Positions 6,907 to 15,493 of a DNA stretch of 29,760 nucleotides are shown here, piece after piece. Under the pieces are notes generated by a model. It made no database searches. It was given only the letters and a program-made list of their open reading frames with translations, and had not been told where the DNA came from. Source of the DNA: Lysobacterales bacterium (GTDB taxonomy: Bacteria > Pseudomonadota > Gammaproteobacteria > Xanthomonadales > SZUA-36); assembly GCA_009692275.1 (NCBI GenBank), contig SHZL01000005.1, forward strand, positions 1 through 29,760, in the 5' to 3' direction. The position numbers and the translations under genes were made by a program. Position 1 is the first letter of the stretch. Every line of letters starts with the position of its first letter.

Positions 6907-8966
6907 TTCGTCTCCAGCTTCAACACGCCCTGCCAACCGGGCTCGGGAGGTGTCCTGCTTAATCTTAGCGCATCTTCGTGGTAATACGCGCTGAGCAGGT
7001 CATTCGGGCGTTGCACCTGGGCCTGGGCGAACGTGGCGGCCGCCTCGATAAACTTGCGTTCACAGTAGGCGCGAAATGCGCGCGTAAACGTGACCACGAA
7101 CTCGCGCATCGCGTCATCGGCGTGGTTACCGTCTGCCAGCAACTCAAACACCTCCACGGCCTGCGTCTTGCCTTTGACCTGCAGGCGGGCGACCGGCCGC
7201 AGTATCATCCGCCCAACCACCTGCGCCGCCGTTAGCGGCCCCAACAGGATGGATGTGCCGGTTTCCTTGTTGGCGCCTTCCAGGCGCGAGGCCAGGTTCA
7301 CCGCATCGCCGAGCACGGTGAAATTCCGTTTACGTGTGGAACCCACGTTGCCGACAATCACATCCCCGGTATTGATCCCGGTGCGCATACCCAGGCGCAT
7401 GCCAAATTGTCCTTCGATTTCATCGTTGAGCTGTTCGAGCGCAGCCCGGCAGGCGAGGGCGGCCTGGCAGGCATTGAGTGCGTGGTTGCCCAATTCCTCC
7501 GGGCTGCCGAACACCGCCATGACCGCATCGCCAATGTACTTGTCGAGGTAGCCGCCGTGGTCGAGTATGCGTTCTGTCTGGCCCTCGAGGAAGCGGTTGA
7601 TGAGCCCGACCAGTTGCGTGGGTGTCAGGCGCTCGCTGATGGTGGTGAAGCCGGCGATGTCGGAGAACAGGATGGTGGCTTCACGCATCTCGCCGCCCAG
7701 TTCAATGGCATTGGGATCGGCCAGCAGGCGGCGCACCACGGCCGGGGAGACGTAGGCGCCAAACCAGCCCTGGATTTCCTGCTTGCGTGCACGTTCCGAG
7801 TGGAAGCTCTCCACCGCCACGGCGGTAAATCCGAGTGCTGCCGCCACCACCGGCAGGCCGGGTGCAAACCAGAAGCCGGCCAGAAACAGGGCGGCGCTGA
7901 TGGCCACTAGCAGCACTCCGGTTGCGATGGCCACAACCGCGGGCCTGCGCAGGCCAGTGATCGCGTTCCCGGATATCTGCAATAGCGCAATGACTGCCAG
8001 TGCTGCCACCCAGCTTAACCAGTGCGGCAGGGGCGCAAGGAAGTCATCCGCCATCAGGTTCGACCAGGCATTCCAGTGCAGGACTATACCCGGCTCGGGA
8101 GCGCCCAGGGGCGTGGCAATGGCGTCAAACGTCGCAGCAGCATTGGCGCCGACGAACACCGTCTTGCCGTGTACCCGATCGAAAACAGCGCCTTCCGGGG
8201 CGGGCGCTGCGTTGATCGCGACCGCCAGTTCCAGCGGATCGAGATCGGGGCTGGCCTGCGTTGCCTGCTGCAGGATTTCCCAACCGGCCACCACGAACGG
8301 TGCCGCTGACAGCATCGTCAATTCGCGCGCGCGTAATTGCTCAAGGTTGCCACGCCAACGCAGCAAGGCGGGTGCATCGCCGGTTTTCGGTGCAACTACG
8401 TCCGGTTCAAGCACGGCTGCCGCAAGCGATCCGACGGGAAGGTAAGCCCTGGTTACGCTGTCCGCATCCGGCTGCGAGTTGACGTAACCCCACCTTGCCT
8501 TCCCCACGAACAGGCCCGGGTTCGCCTGGCGGAACTCCTCCGGCCATACGACGGGCAGTTGATTGGGAATGGCTGCCAGCACAACCCCGTCCAGGCCCGC
8601 AGCCACCGCGCCCAGTAAGGCATCCTGTTCGGCCGCCGCGGAGTTTTCGAAGAACACGAGATCAACCGCAATTCCTGTTGCACCGGATGCTTGCAAACCG
8701 GCCAGCAGTGCGGCAAACGCCGCGCGCGGCCAGGGCCAGCGCATGGCAAAGGGCGCCTGGCCCATTACCTCCAGCGATTGCTCATCGATCAACACCATTG
8801 CCGTGCCGTCCGGCATGGGTGCGTGGTCGGCGCCAAATGCCTGCAGGCTGTCGAACCACCAGCGATCGGTGCGTTCAAGAACGCCACTGAATGCCAGCAA
8901 CAGCATGAGTACGACGGCAGCAAGTGCCGATCTGGTCCCGTGGAAGCGCTTGCTGGCTGAATGCAT
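6903..8966 (-). CDS. CHASE2 domain adenylate/guanylate cyclase
   Basis: A 687-residue class III nucleotide cyclase making cAMP or cGMP. An N-terminal membrane helix (about 14-30) is followed by a periplasmic CHASE2 sensor domain (about 35-300), then three hydrophobic segments (about 310-390). The cytoplasmic catalytic domain starts at about 435. Metal-binding aspartates lie in ATILFSDIAGFT and GDAVMAVFG; the NTGDVIVGNVG and VLGDAVNLASRLEG motifs follow. The C-terminus has a short TPR-like helical stretch. It is the first gene of a three-gene minus-strand operon, and its stop overlaps the next start. A signal sensed outside the cell is thus linked genetically to an envelope protease. Start ATG 8966 has no strong ribosome binding site. 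Confidence 0.92.
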   Translation of the reverse strand: MHSASKRFHGTRSALAAVVLMLLLAFSGVLERTDRWWFDSLQAFGADHAPMPDGTAMVLIDEQSLEVMGQAPFAMRWPWPRAAFAALLAGLQASGATGIAVDLVFFENSAAAEQDALLGAVAAGLDGVVLAAIPNQLPVVWPEEFRQANPGLFVGKARWGYVNSQPDADSVTRAYLPVGSLAAAVLEPDVVAPKTGDAPALLRWRGNLEQLRARELTMLSAAPFVVAGWEILQQATQASPDLDPLELAVAINAAPAPEGAVFDRVHGKTVFVGANAAATFDAIATPLGAPEPGIVLHWNAWSNLMADDFLAPLPHWLSWVAALAVIALLQISGNAITGLRRPAVVAIATGVLLVAISAALFLAGFWFAPGLPVVAAALGFTAVAVESFHSERARKQEIQGWFGAYVSPAVVRRLLADPNAIELGGEMREATILFSDIAGFTTISERLTPTQLVGLINRFLEGQTERILDHGGYLDKYIGDAVMAVFGSPEELGNHALNACQAALACRAALEQLNDEIEGQFGMRLGMRTGINTGDVIVGNVGSTRKRNFTVLGDAVNLASRLEGANKETGTSILLGPLTAAQVVGRMILRPVARLQVKGKTQAVEVFELLADGNHADDAMREFVVTFTRAFRAYCERKFIEAAATFAQAQVQRPNDLLSAYYHEDALRLSRTPPEPGWQGVLKLETK

Positions 8967-9125
8967 CAGGTTTCAATTTCACCAGGTTGTATTGCTACAT
9001 TCTGACAGCTCATGCCGCCCTTTGGGAAATTGCCAGACCGAAAATGGGGAGGCTACCGGGCTTCCAGAGGCGGGAGTATGATGTTTGCAACCGTCGTTTC
9101 CTGCTGCAAGGAGGGCATTATCTCC

Positions 9126-9707
9126 GTGCCTTGTTCACTTAGAGCCGCTTTCCTCGCCGCCTGTTGCGTCACCCTGCTTGCGCCTGCAATTGCCTGCGCC
9201 CAGGGCTCCCTCGACCCGGATACCCGCGAAGTCAGCAGTTATGTGATGACTGAAAGCGGCTTGGCCAAGTTTGCACAGGCCACCACAAACCTTGGCCCCA
9301 TGGCGGAACAGCTTGCGGGCGATTGTGATAACAGCGATGAAGGTGAAAACGACCAGTCCCTGGCTGGCCAGGCGGCGTTTATCAGTAGCATCCCGGGCGC
9401 TGCAGCGGCAATCGAGTCTGCCGGCATGCCGGTTCGTGAATTCGTTGTATTCAGCTGGGCGGTGATCCAGAACACAGTTGTCGCCTGGATGCTCACCCAG
9501 TCCGGTGGTGTGCCGCCGCCGGGTGTGTCGATGGCGAATATCGAGTTCTATCGCACCCACGAAGCCGAACTGAAGCGACTGCCCCAACTGCTGCAGTCTG
9601 ACGACTGCCAACGTGGTGAACAAAGCAGCGCCGAACAAAGCAGCGCCGAACAAAGCAGCGATGAACAAAGCAGCGAGGATGCGGGTTCCATCAGGGATGA
9701 GGACTGA
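9126..9707 (+). CDS. Small exported protein of unknown function with acidic C-terminal repeats
   Basis: No named family was recognised. A clear signal peptide is seen (PCSLRAAFLAACC through PAIACA, cleavage before QGSLDP). The mature part of about 120 residues is mostly helical, with a conserved-looking VREFVVFSWAVIQNTVVAWML segment and a SMANIEFYRTHEAELKRLPQLL stretch. The C-terminus holds four EQSSA/D/E repeats encoded by a 15-base tandem repeat. GTG 9126 is chosen because AAGGAGG at 9108-9114 precedes it and the signal peptide starts there; ATGs at 9078 and 9081 would add a cysteine-containing extension. It is the first gene of a four-gene plus-strand cluster and overlaps the next frame. 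Confidence 0.65.
   Translation: MPCSLRAAFLAACCVTLLAPAIACAQGSLDPDTREVSSYVMTESGLAKFAQATTNLGPMAEQLAGDCDNSDEGENDQSLAGQAAFISSIPGAAAAIESAGMPVREFVVFSWAVIQNTVVAWMLTQSGGVPPPGVSMANIEFYRTHEAELKRLPQLLQSDDCQRGEQSSAEQSSAEQSSDEQSSEDAGSIRDED
9618..9677 (+). repeat. 15-bp tandem repeat, four copies, inside a coding region
   Basis: GAACAAAGCAGCGCC is repeated at 9618-9632 and 9633-9647, and with 1-3 changes at 9648-9662 and 9663-9677. Because 15 is a multiple of three, every reading frame stays open: it encodes EQSSA in the upstream gene and NKAAP in the frame of the downstream gene. Copy number could vary by slippage without frameshift. Confidence 0.9.
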
Positions 9708-11163
9708 GGCCGCATCGGTTTGGTATGCCGGACTCATGCTTCCGGCAAAATGGCCGGGGGCCGCAGTCACGACTCTCATTCTCATCGCCGGACTTTGGGC
9801 ATGGACCTCAGGCCTGCCAGGGCCATTCCAGTTTGATGACCACGCAACGCCACTGGGCGATCCTGCCAGTCAGTCACTGGCGGCGTGGCAACAGTACCTG
9901 CCGGTCACATTGCGACCGCTCACCAAGCTCAGCTATGCCCTGGAAGCAGATGCCGGAATCGGCGACGAGCCGGCACCGCGGAGGCTGGTATCCATCCTGA
10001 TACAGGTGGTAACTGCGGGCTTGCTGTTCCTGCTGCTTGCCCGGCTGGCGCCTCCTTCAGCGACTCACTCGGCGACTCCTTCGGCAAATCATTTCGCAAC
10101 ATGGGCCGCAGCCTTCCTGGCAGCGCTGTGGTTTGTTCACCCGGTGCACGCTGACAGCATACTGCTGTTGAGCGGCCGCTCGGCGTTGCTGGCTATGGCG
10201 TTCCTGCTGGCTGCATTGCTGGCCCTGGAGCGCTCCCACTCATGGTGGGCGGCGCTGCTGTTTGTGCTCGCCTGCCTGTCGCGGGAAACTGCACTGGCGG
10301 GACTGCTGCCGCTCGCTGTGCTGGCAGCGAGCCGGCCTTGGGCCACGCCACGCAGCATGTTGCGCGAAGTCGTCCCGGTGCTGCTTGGCAGCATCATCGT
10401 GCTGTGCTGGATTCTTACCACGCCCCGCTACCTCAACCTGGCCGAGTTTTCTTTGCTCGGACGACCGTTCTGGGCCAGCTTTGCCAGCCAGGTGGGCGCA
10501 GTTCCGGTTGGGCTGGGACTATTGTTCAATCCATCCGCACTGTCGATTGATTATGGCATTCCCCTACCGAACAAGCTGCTGGAACCCATGGTCTTGTTGG
10601 GCCTGGCCATGTACTTCGCGGCAGCGATGGGAATTTGTTTGCTGCTGCGGCGATCAAGGTTGGCAGCAGTCGGCCTCGCGCTGTGGCTGGCGGCATTGTT
10701 ACCCACCCAATTACTGATCCCCAAACTGGACGCACTCACCAACCGTCCACTGAGCCTGGCCCTGGCAGGACTTATGCTGGTTGCAGCAGCGGCGTTGGCA
10801 CCAGCGTGGAACCGGTATTGCGCTGTGCCGGCTGGCGTGAACGGTAACCGGACACTTAACGACCTTCTCGCGGGATCGCGCGTGGCAATGGCCTGCTGCG
10901 CCGTGGCATTGATCGCCTTGCTCGCCAATGCAACCGCGCAACGCGCGAGACTGTTCCAATCGGAACTGAGTTTGTGGCAGGACGCGGCAAGCAAATCGCT
11001 CAGCAATGCCCGGCCGCATCTCCAGTATGCGATGCTATTGAAGCAACAAGGGATGGACCACGACGCTTGGCAGGCGCTATCGGTCGCCCGGACCATTGAT
11101 CCGTTCAGCTCGCGGATCGACGCCCTGTCCATCGCTTATCGAAATGACGAGGAGAAACCATGA
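9697..11163 (+). CDS. Multispanning GT-C-like membrane protein with C-terminal TPR-like segment
   Basis: A protein of about 488 residues with roughly 10-12 hydrophobic segments. After the first helix comes GPFQFDDHATPL, which matches the Asp-Asp first-loop motif of TMTC/GT39-type membrane glycosyltransferases. The C-terminal 60 residues (RPHLQYAMLLKQQGMDHDAW and on) look like one or two TPR units, as in TMTC proteins. A role in transferring sugar from a lipid carrier to exported protein is therefore plausible but inferred. The frame opens at 9613; ATG 9697 is preferred because CAGGG precedes it and it avoids the repeat, but ATG 9661 or 9679 is possible. It overlaps the previous gene by 11 bases, and its stop overlaps the next start (ATGA). 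Confidence 0.7.
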   Translation: MRTEAASVWYAGLMLPAKWPGAAVTTLILIAGLWAWTSGLPGPFQFDDHATPLGDPASQSLAAWQQYLPVTLRPLTKLSYALEADAGIGDEPAPRRLVSILIQVVTAGLLFLLLARLAPPSATHSATPSANHFATWAAAFLAALWFVHPVHADSILLLSGRSALLAMAFLLAALLALERSHSWWAALLFVLACLSRETALAGLLPLAVLAASRPWATPRSMLREVVPVLLGSIIVLCWILTTPRYLNLAEFSLLGRPFWASFASQVGAVPVGLGLLFNPSALSIDYGIPLPNKLLEPMVLLGLAMYFAAAMGICLLLRRSRLAAVGLALWLAALLPTQLLIPKLDALTNRPLSLALAGLMLVAAAALAPAWNRYCAVPAGVNGNRTLNDLLAGSRVAMACCAVALIALLANATAQRARLFQSELSLWQDAASKSLSNARPHLQYAMLLKQQGMDHDAWQALSVARTIDPFSSRIDALSIAYRNDEEKP

Positions 11164-11867
11164 ATAAGCTGTACATCACGATCGCGGTGATGCTGGCGTG
11201 GCTGTCAGCCCCGCTTGCGTTGCAGGCTGCCGCCCCCTGCGTGCCCACGAAAAAGTGCGAGCCACCTCCTTGTGAGTTTTTCGAGCAGATCAAAATGAAG
11301 CAGGCGGTGATGCGCTTGTTCAGCAAACCCAAGGTCCGTCAACAGCTGATCCGGAAGGCAGGCGGAGACAATGCCAAAGCTGCTTTGCTGCTGAATGAGT
11401 TTGTCGAAAAAAAGGCGGCAGAACTGGGTAAGAAGTTGCGTTGTCCCTGGAAGAATCCTTTGCCACCACCCGGCTTCGAGACCAACCCTTCCTGTGAAAT
11501 CGTTGCCAAGCTGTCAACGGGCAATGAAACCATGAGCCGCGAGTCGGCATTACGCAAGCTTGATACCTGTTCGGAGTTCATCGAGGCCGCCTACGACCAT
11601 GAACAAGTGCACAAGGATATTTGTTTTAAAACCAACAGCCTTGAGCGCGCCAACGAGGGCATTACGGTTTACGCCGCGGAGGAACGTGCTGGTTACACCA
11701 AGGAGCTTGCCAGCTTGCGAGCCAGCCTGCAGCGATTCTGGGACTCCTGCAGTGCCGAGAGCAGTGCAGAGACCGCACGCCAGGTTGCAGCGGCGGGAAT
11801 CTCCGTGCTGAAAAGCAAAACACCGAAATCCAACGCAAGAAATGCACGATCGGTTAGAGGGAACTGA
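11160..11867 (+). CDS. Exported cysteine-containing protein with HExxH motif
   Basis: A 235-residue protein with a signal peptide (to about residue 24, LQAAA). No family was recognised with certainty. The segment YDHEQVHKDIC contains HExxH at 147-151, and AAEERAGY follows 23-24 residues later with candidate third ligands Glu174 or Glu175. This is the pattern of a zincin-type metallopeptidase or an inactive relative. At least eight cysteines (27, 33, 38, 95, 112, 137, 155 and one near the C-terminus) fit a disulfide-bonded periplasmic protein. GGAG at 11151 precedes ATG 11160, which overlaps the stop of the membrane protein gene, so the two are coupled. The lysine-rich C-terminal tail is probably disordered. 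Confidence 0.65.
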   Translation: MNKLYITIAVMLAWLSAPLALQAAAPCVPTKKCEPPPCEFFEQIKMKQAVMRLFSKPKVRQQLIRKAGGDNAKAALLLNEFVEKKAAELGKKLRCPWKNPLPPPGFETNPSCEIVAKLSTGNETMSRESALRKLDTCSEFIEAAYDHEQVHKDICFKTNSLERANEGITVYAAEERAGYTKELASLRASLQRFWDSCSAESSAETARQVAAAGISVLKSKTPKSNARNARSVRGN

Positions 11868-11871
11868 CGCC

Positions 11872-13014
11872 ATGCAACGCTCCCATCTCTCTCTGTCCTT
11901 GTTATCCGGGCTGATCTTCACCTTGTTCCTGGTGGCTTGCTCGGACGATGAAGCACCGCCCCCTGCTGAGGCTGATGCCCCGGCGTCTGCGCAAGAAGCA
12001 GCAGCTAGCGAAGGCCAGCCGCTCACCAGCAATCCAATGCCGGAGGGCAAAACCGGACTGATCAGCGAGTATGACGAGCAGTGTCCCGAGGAAGAGGATC
12101 CTTCGCTTGAATGTGAATGGTTGCGCGGACTGGTGGTGGAGGATGTTGTCCAGGCCCTGGAAGAGATCGAAGACTCACACGATCAACGCGGTGTCGAGGA
12201 AGCCCTGGCTGCGCTGGACCTTGAGGATGAACCCGAAATCCTTGTCGCGGCTTGCCGCATCCTGGGTCGTTTCCCGGATACTCCAGGAATCGTTGAGAAA
12301 GTAACGCCCTTGCTGCTTTACAGCCCCTACCTGCAGGTCCAGCAAATTGCCGCAAATTTGCTTAGCCGCAATCCTGACCCGGTGGCTGCTGCGATGGGCT
12401 CACAGTGGAGCAGCAATCACGGGGTGCTGTACACCGATGAACCCTATACAGAACTTCCCGGCTTTCCAGCACACTATTCCGATATGGATTTTCCCGAGCA
12501 TCCCGACGCGGAGCTGTATACGCCAGCGGACTCGGATCGTTCGGTTGGCTGGTGGGTTGCTGCCACTCCCGCTGAGGTGTCCGCCTGGTTGGCTGAAGAA
12601 CTTGGGATTGAAGCCTTGAGCTACGATCAGTGGTTACAGCGTTCATCAGAGGAAATGATGAAGGCATACCAGGTCGTCATGGATCCGGCCTACACCGAAG
12701 AACTGCAGAAGTTGACGCAAGAGTATATGGAAACCCGGGACCCTGTCCTTGCAGAAAAGGTGCAGAAGAAGAAGGCGGAGATGGATGCCGTCAGCGAGAA
12801 AATCGAGAGTGATACGGCCAAATCGCTTGCCAACGCGCTAACGCCACCCGGCGGAGTGGAGATGGAGAACCTCGCCTATTTCGTGGCAGAAGAAAAGGAC
12901 GGGCATGCGGCCCGCGCCATCCTGGTATACCGCCACACAGGCGCGGAGCGCACCGTGATGCAGATGGCCTGGGACCTGAGGGACTATCCACCGGCCTGGC
13001 CGGCGGCGAATTGA
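11872..13014 (+). CDS. Lipoprotein of unknown function with HEAT-like helical region
   Basis: A 380-residue predicted lipoprotein: signal peptide ending in the lipobox LVAC with Cys23, then an acidic, proline- and alanine-rich linker. Residues of about 75-165 form helical pairs (RGVEEALAALDLEDEPEILV and on) that resemble HEAT repeats. The rest has no family I recognise; it includes a long charged helix around 260-310 (QKLTQEYMETRD, EKVQKKKAEMD). The Asp after the lipidated Cys is at +3, so inner-membrane retention by a +2 Asp is not indicated. It starts four bases after the stop of the HExxH gene and is the last gene of the four-gene cluster. ATG 11872 is chosen over 11842 because it begins the signal peptide. 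Confidence 0.7.
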   Translation: MQRSHLSLSLLSGLIFTLFLVACSDDEAPPPAEADAPASAQEAAASEGQPLTSNPMPEGKTGLISEYDEQCPEEEDPSLECEWLRGLVVEDVVQALEEIEDSHDQRGVEEALAALDLEDEPEILVAACRILGRFPDTPGIVEKVTPLLLYSPYLQVQQIAANLLSRNPDPVAAAMGSQWSSNHGVLYTDEPYTELPGFPAHYSDMDFPEHPDAELYTPADSDRSVGWWVAATPAEVSAWLAEELGIEALSYDQWLQRSSEEMMKAYQVVMDPAYTEELQKLTQEYMETRDPVLAEKVQKKKAEMDAVSEKIESDTAKSLANALTPPGGVEMENLAYFVAEEKDGHAARAILVYRHTGAERTVMQMAWDLRDYPPAWPAAN

Positions 13015-13097
13015 TTGCGGCCTGACTGGCGCGGGTGTACGTGCGCTCGAATTCCGTAGCGCGGGCTGAGCGTGCTCCCGGCTCTTGGCGTGAGGGT

Positions 13098-13292
13098 TTA
13101 GCCGGGTAGCAATTCATGCATGGGTTCGATGATCGGGCCGAGGTCAACGCCTCCGCCATCATCGACCACGATTACTTCGAACTGCTCTTTCGGATAGCGT
13201 TGCCCGGCTAATGATTCAAGGCAGGCCGCCAGCAGGCGCGGCCTTTTCAACTTTCCAATGGCAATCGACCGTATACCGCCGGTACTATCCAC
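13098..13292 (-). pseudogene. GT2-type glycosyltransferase N-terminal remnant
   Basis: A 64-residue open frame matching only the start of family 2 glycosyltransferases: IAIGKLKRPRLLAACLESL, then QRYPKEQFEVIVVDDGG, the nucleotide-sugar-binding first half of the GT-A fold. A stop codon follows shortly after, and no complete catalytic domain continues in any frame downstream. A GARSARA stretch in another frame just beyond might be the decayed continuation. It lies head to head with the membrane glycosyltransferase at 13314, so it may be a leftover of a glycan gene cluster. Confidence 0.6.
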
Positions 13293-13313
13293 ATTGCTGC
13301 AACGGAGGTGAAA

Positions 13314-14876
13314 TTGACATCACCAAACAGAAATGTGACGGCGCCTTTGTTGAGTGCAGGCATTGATCCCGCGCCACGCTGGACAGGCTCTGATTATCTC
13401 CTGGCTGGGGCACTGGTCGTCGCCGGCCTGGCCTTGAGGATTCCGTACCTTGACCAGGGTATGTGGATCGATGAGCTTTACACCCTGTTCCGGCACGTTC
13501 GGGAGTCTCCTGCGCAGATCATCCATGCCTCCGGCCTCGCCAACAATCACGTGCTCTATTCGCTCCTTGCACACTATGCTGTGAATTGGCTGGGAGAATC
13601 TGCCTGGGTGATACGCCTGCCTGCGGTGGTATTCGGCGTGGCGGCGATACCCGCCCTTTACCACCTTGGGCGACAGGTCGCAGGGCGCGAGGAGGCGTTT
13701 CTTGCCGCCCTGTTCATGACCCTTAACTACCAATTTGTCTGGTATTCGCAAAATGCGCGGGGGTACACCGGCTTGTTATTCGGGGCGGTGCTTGCCAGCA
13801 TTTTATTTATCCGCTTGCTTGCTACCGCCAGTCCAACCGCCCGGCTGATAGTTGGCTATGCCGTGGTGGCGGCACTGACAGTCTGGATCCAGTTGACCGC
13901 AGTCTTTGTCATCCTGGCCCATGGTACCTGTTGGTTGGCGCTGGCCTGCAAACCAAACCGCGCGGGGCGGTTTAGCGCCGCCACACCGGTATTCCTCGCC
14001 CTGCTTTTGGCGGGCCTATTCACGCTGGCGCTTTACGTCCCGATGTTTGGGGCTGAATCCAACGACTTCGAGCCTGCACTGGTTGGTGTCGGTGGTGCAG
14101 AAGTTGCAGTGAAAGTTGAACCCGTCCCCACGGGCGACTCAGTAATCAGCTGGGTTCTCAAGGAATTTGCGCAAGGCTTGCAGCGGTCAGTCCCTGGCGG
14201 GTGGCCGGTGGTGGTCATCGTCGCCGGTGTGCTGCTCGCCGGCATAGGGTCCTACCTCAGGCAGGGCGTAACGATTGCCGGCGTGTTGCTTTTGCCAGTC
14301 CTGTTGACCTTCGCGGTGATTTACTTTCAAGTTCAGTATTTTTTCCCCAGGTACGTGCTTGGCTCTGCGGGATTTCTGTTGCTGTTCGCTGTGCGCGGAG
14401 GATTCGTGGCTGCAGGCTGGTGTTTGCCCTTCCTTTCGCGGCGATCGGTGTTGCTCATTGGCAGTCTCATGGCCCTCGCGGGAACAATCCTGGTCCCGGC
14501 AGCGTGGCAACCCAAACAGGATTTCCTGGGTGCTGCTCGATTCATCCAGGAGCAACGCGCTGCTGGCGACGGTGTTGTCTGCGTTACCCAGACCACGTTC
14601 GTCCTGAAAGTTTTTCTCGGAATGGACTGCGACGGGGTAAGGTCCCTGGCACAACTGACCCGAGTCGAGGCGCTGCATGAGCGGACCTGGTTGATCTACA
14701 CCTTGCCTAAATCAATGAAGGTCTTTGCTCCGGAAATCCTGCAACGAATCCGGCAGGACACAGACTATGCGAAGATCAGGGAATTTCCCGGAACGCTGAG
14801 TGACGGCAATATCATTGTGCTGCTGAAACAGCCAACGCCACCGGGCGTTGCGCCCGTTCCGGATGCCGACCCGTGA
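13314..14876 (+). CDS. GT39/PMT-like membrane glycosyltransferase
   Basis: A 520-residue integral membrane protein of the GT-C superfamily (ArnT/PMT-like), which uses polyprenyl-phosphate-linked sugars on the periplasmic face of the inner membrane. After the first helix, LDQGMWIDELYTLFRH (Asp53-Glu54) is the acidic first-loop motif, and NNHVLYSLLAH fits the following re-entrant segment. About 10-12 membrane helices follow, then a soluble C-terminal part from about residue 400. Acceptor and sugar are unknown. GTG 13308 would abut the ribosome binding site GGAGG (13304-13308), so TTG 13314, five bases after it, is the likelier start. The neighbouring GT2 remnant suggests a surface-glycan context. 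Confidence 0.82.
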   Translation: MTSPNRNVTAPLLSAGIDPAPRWTGSDYLLAGALVVAGLALRIPYLDQGMWIDELYTLFRHVRESPAQIIHASGLANNHVLYSLLAHYAVNWLGESAWVIRLPAVVFGVAAIPALYHLGRQVAGREEAFLAALFMTLNYQFVWYSQNARGYTGLLFGAVLASILFIRLLATASPTARLIVGYAVVAALTVWIQLTAVFVILAHGTCWLALACKPNRAGRFSAATPVFLALLLAGLFTLALYVPMFGAESNDFEPALVGVGGAEVAVKVEPVPTGDSVISWVLKEFAQGLQRSVPGGWPVVVIVAGVLLAGIGSYLRQGVTIAGVLLLPVLLTFAVIYFQVQYFFPRYVLGSAGFLLLFAVRGGFVAAGWCLPFLSRRSVLLIGSLMALAGTILVPAAWQPKQDFLGAARFIQEQRAAGDGVVCVTQTTFVLKVFLGMDCDGVRSLAQLTRVEALHERTWLIYTLPKSMKVFAPEILQRIRQDTDYAKIREFPGTLSDGNIIVLLKQPTPPGVAPVPDADP

Positions 14877-14908
14877 CCGGCCCTGCGCTATCCCGATGAC
14901 GGGTGTGC

Positions 14909-15418
14909 CTAATAACTGCCCATGAAGTCCTTCTTGCCGATTTCCACGCCATTGTGCCGCAGCACGTTATACGCGGTGGTGACGTGGAAGAAAAACTGCG
15001 GCAGGCCATAGGCGAGTAAATAGGCCCGGCCGGTGAGCTTCTTTTCTTTCGGCGTTCCAGGGCGCAAGACAATTTCCAGCGACTCGCTGCCGGCAAACTG
15101 GGCTTCAGTCATGCCGTCGAGCGTAGCCACGGTCCGGGCAATGCGTGCTTTAAGCCCGGCAACGGTTTGCTCGCTGTCGTCGTAGGCGGGTACTTCGACT
15201 GCCGCCAAACGGGCAGTGACGCTGTTGGCGAAATCACAGGCAATCTGCACCTGGCGCACCAGCGGAAACATGTCGAGCGCAAGGCGCGTCTGCAACAATA
15301 CAGCGGGTTCGACTTTCTTGGCTTCGATGTGCGCTTCCGCTTTGGCCAATACATCGCCAAGGGCTAGCAGCATTTGTCGGAAAACTGGAACACTGGCTTG
15401 ATACAAGGAGATGGACAT
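14909..15418 (-). CDS. DUF1993 family protein
   Basis: A 169-residue protein of the DUF1993 family, small cytoplasmic helical proteins (DinB-like bundle) without an established reaction. The beginning MSISLYQASVPVFRQMLLALGDVLAKAEAH and the later TGRAYLLAYGLPQFFFHVTTAYNVLRHNGVEIGKKDFMG are characteristic and cover the full length. ATG 15418 is preceded by AAAGGAA. It is transcribed divergently from the YkvI-like transporter operon and converges on the membrane glycosyltransferase gene. Confidence 0.85.
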   Translation of the reverse strand: MSISLYQASVPVFRQMLLALGDVLAKAEAHIEAKKVEPAVLLQTRLALDMFPLVRQVQIACDFANSVTARLAAVEVPAYDDSEQTVAGLKARIARTVATLDGMTEAQFAGSESLEIVLRPGTPKEKKLTGRAYLLAYGLPQFFFHVTTAYNVLRHNGVEIGKKDFMGSY

Positions 15419-15493
15419 GGGATTCCTTTGGGTTGGTGGTCTAAAACGAATTCATACGGTACCCCAATTTTCCAGTGGATTCCCGTATTATCC

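Noticed and set aside
8563..9081. A 172-codon plus-strand frame over the cyclase N-terminus
   Set aside because: It is antisense to the CHASE2 domain. The serine/alanine-rich sequence is typical of a mirrored GC-rich gene.
9078..9125. ATG starts at 9078 and 9081 for the small exported protein
   Set aside because: They would place a cysteine-containing segment before a complete signal peptide that begins at GTG 9126, which has AAGGAGG upstream. They are not fully excluded.
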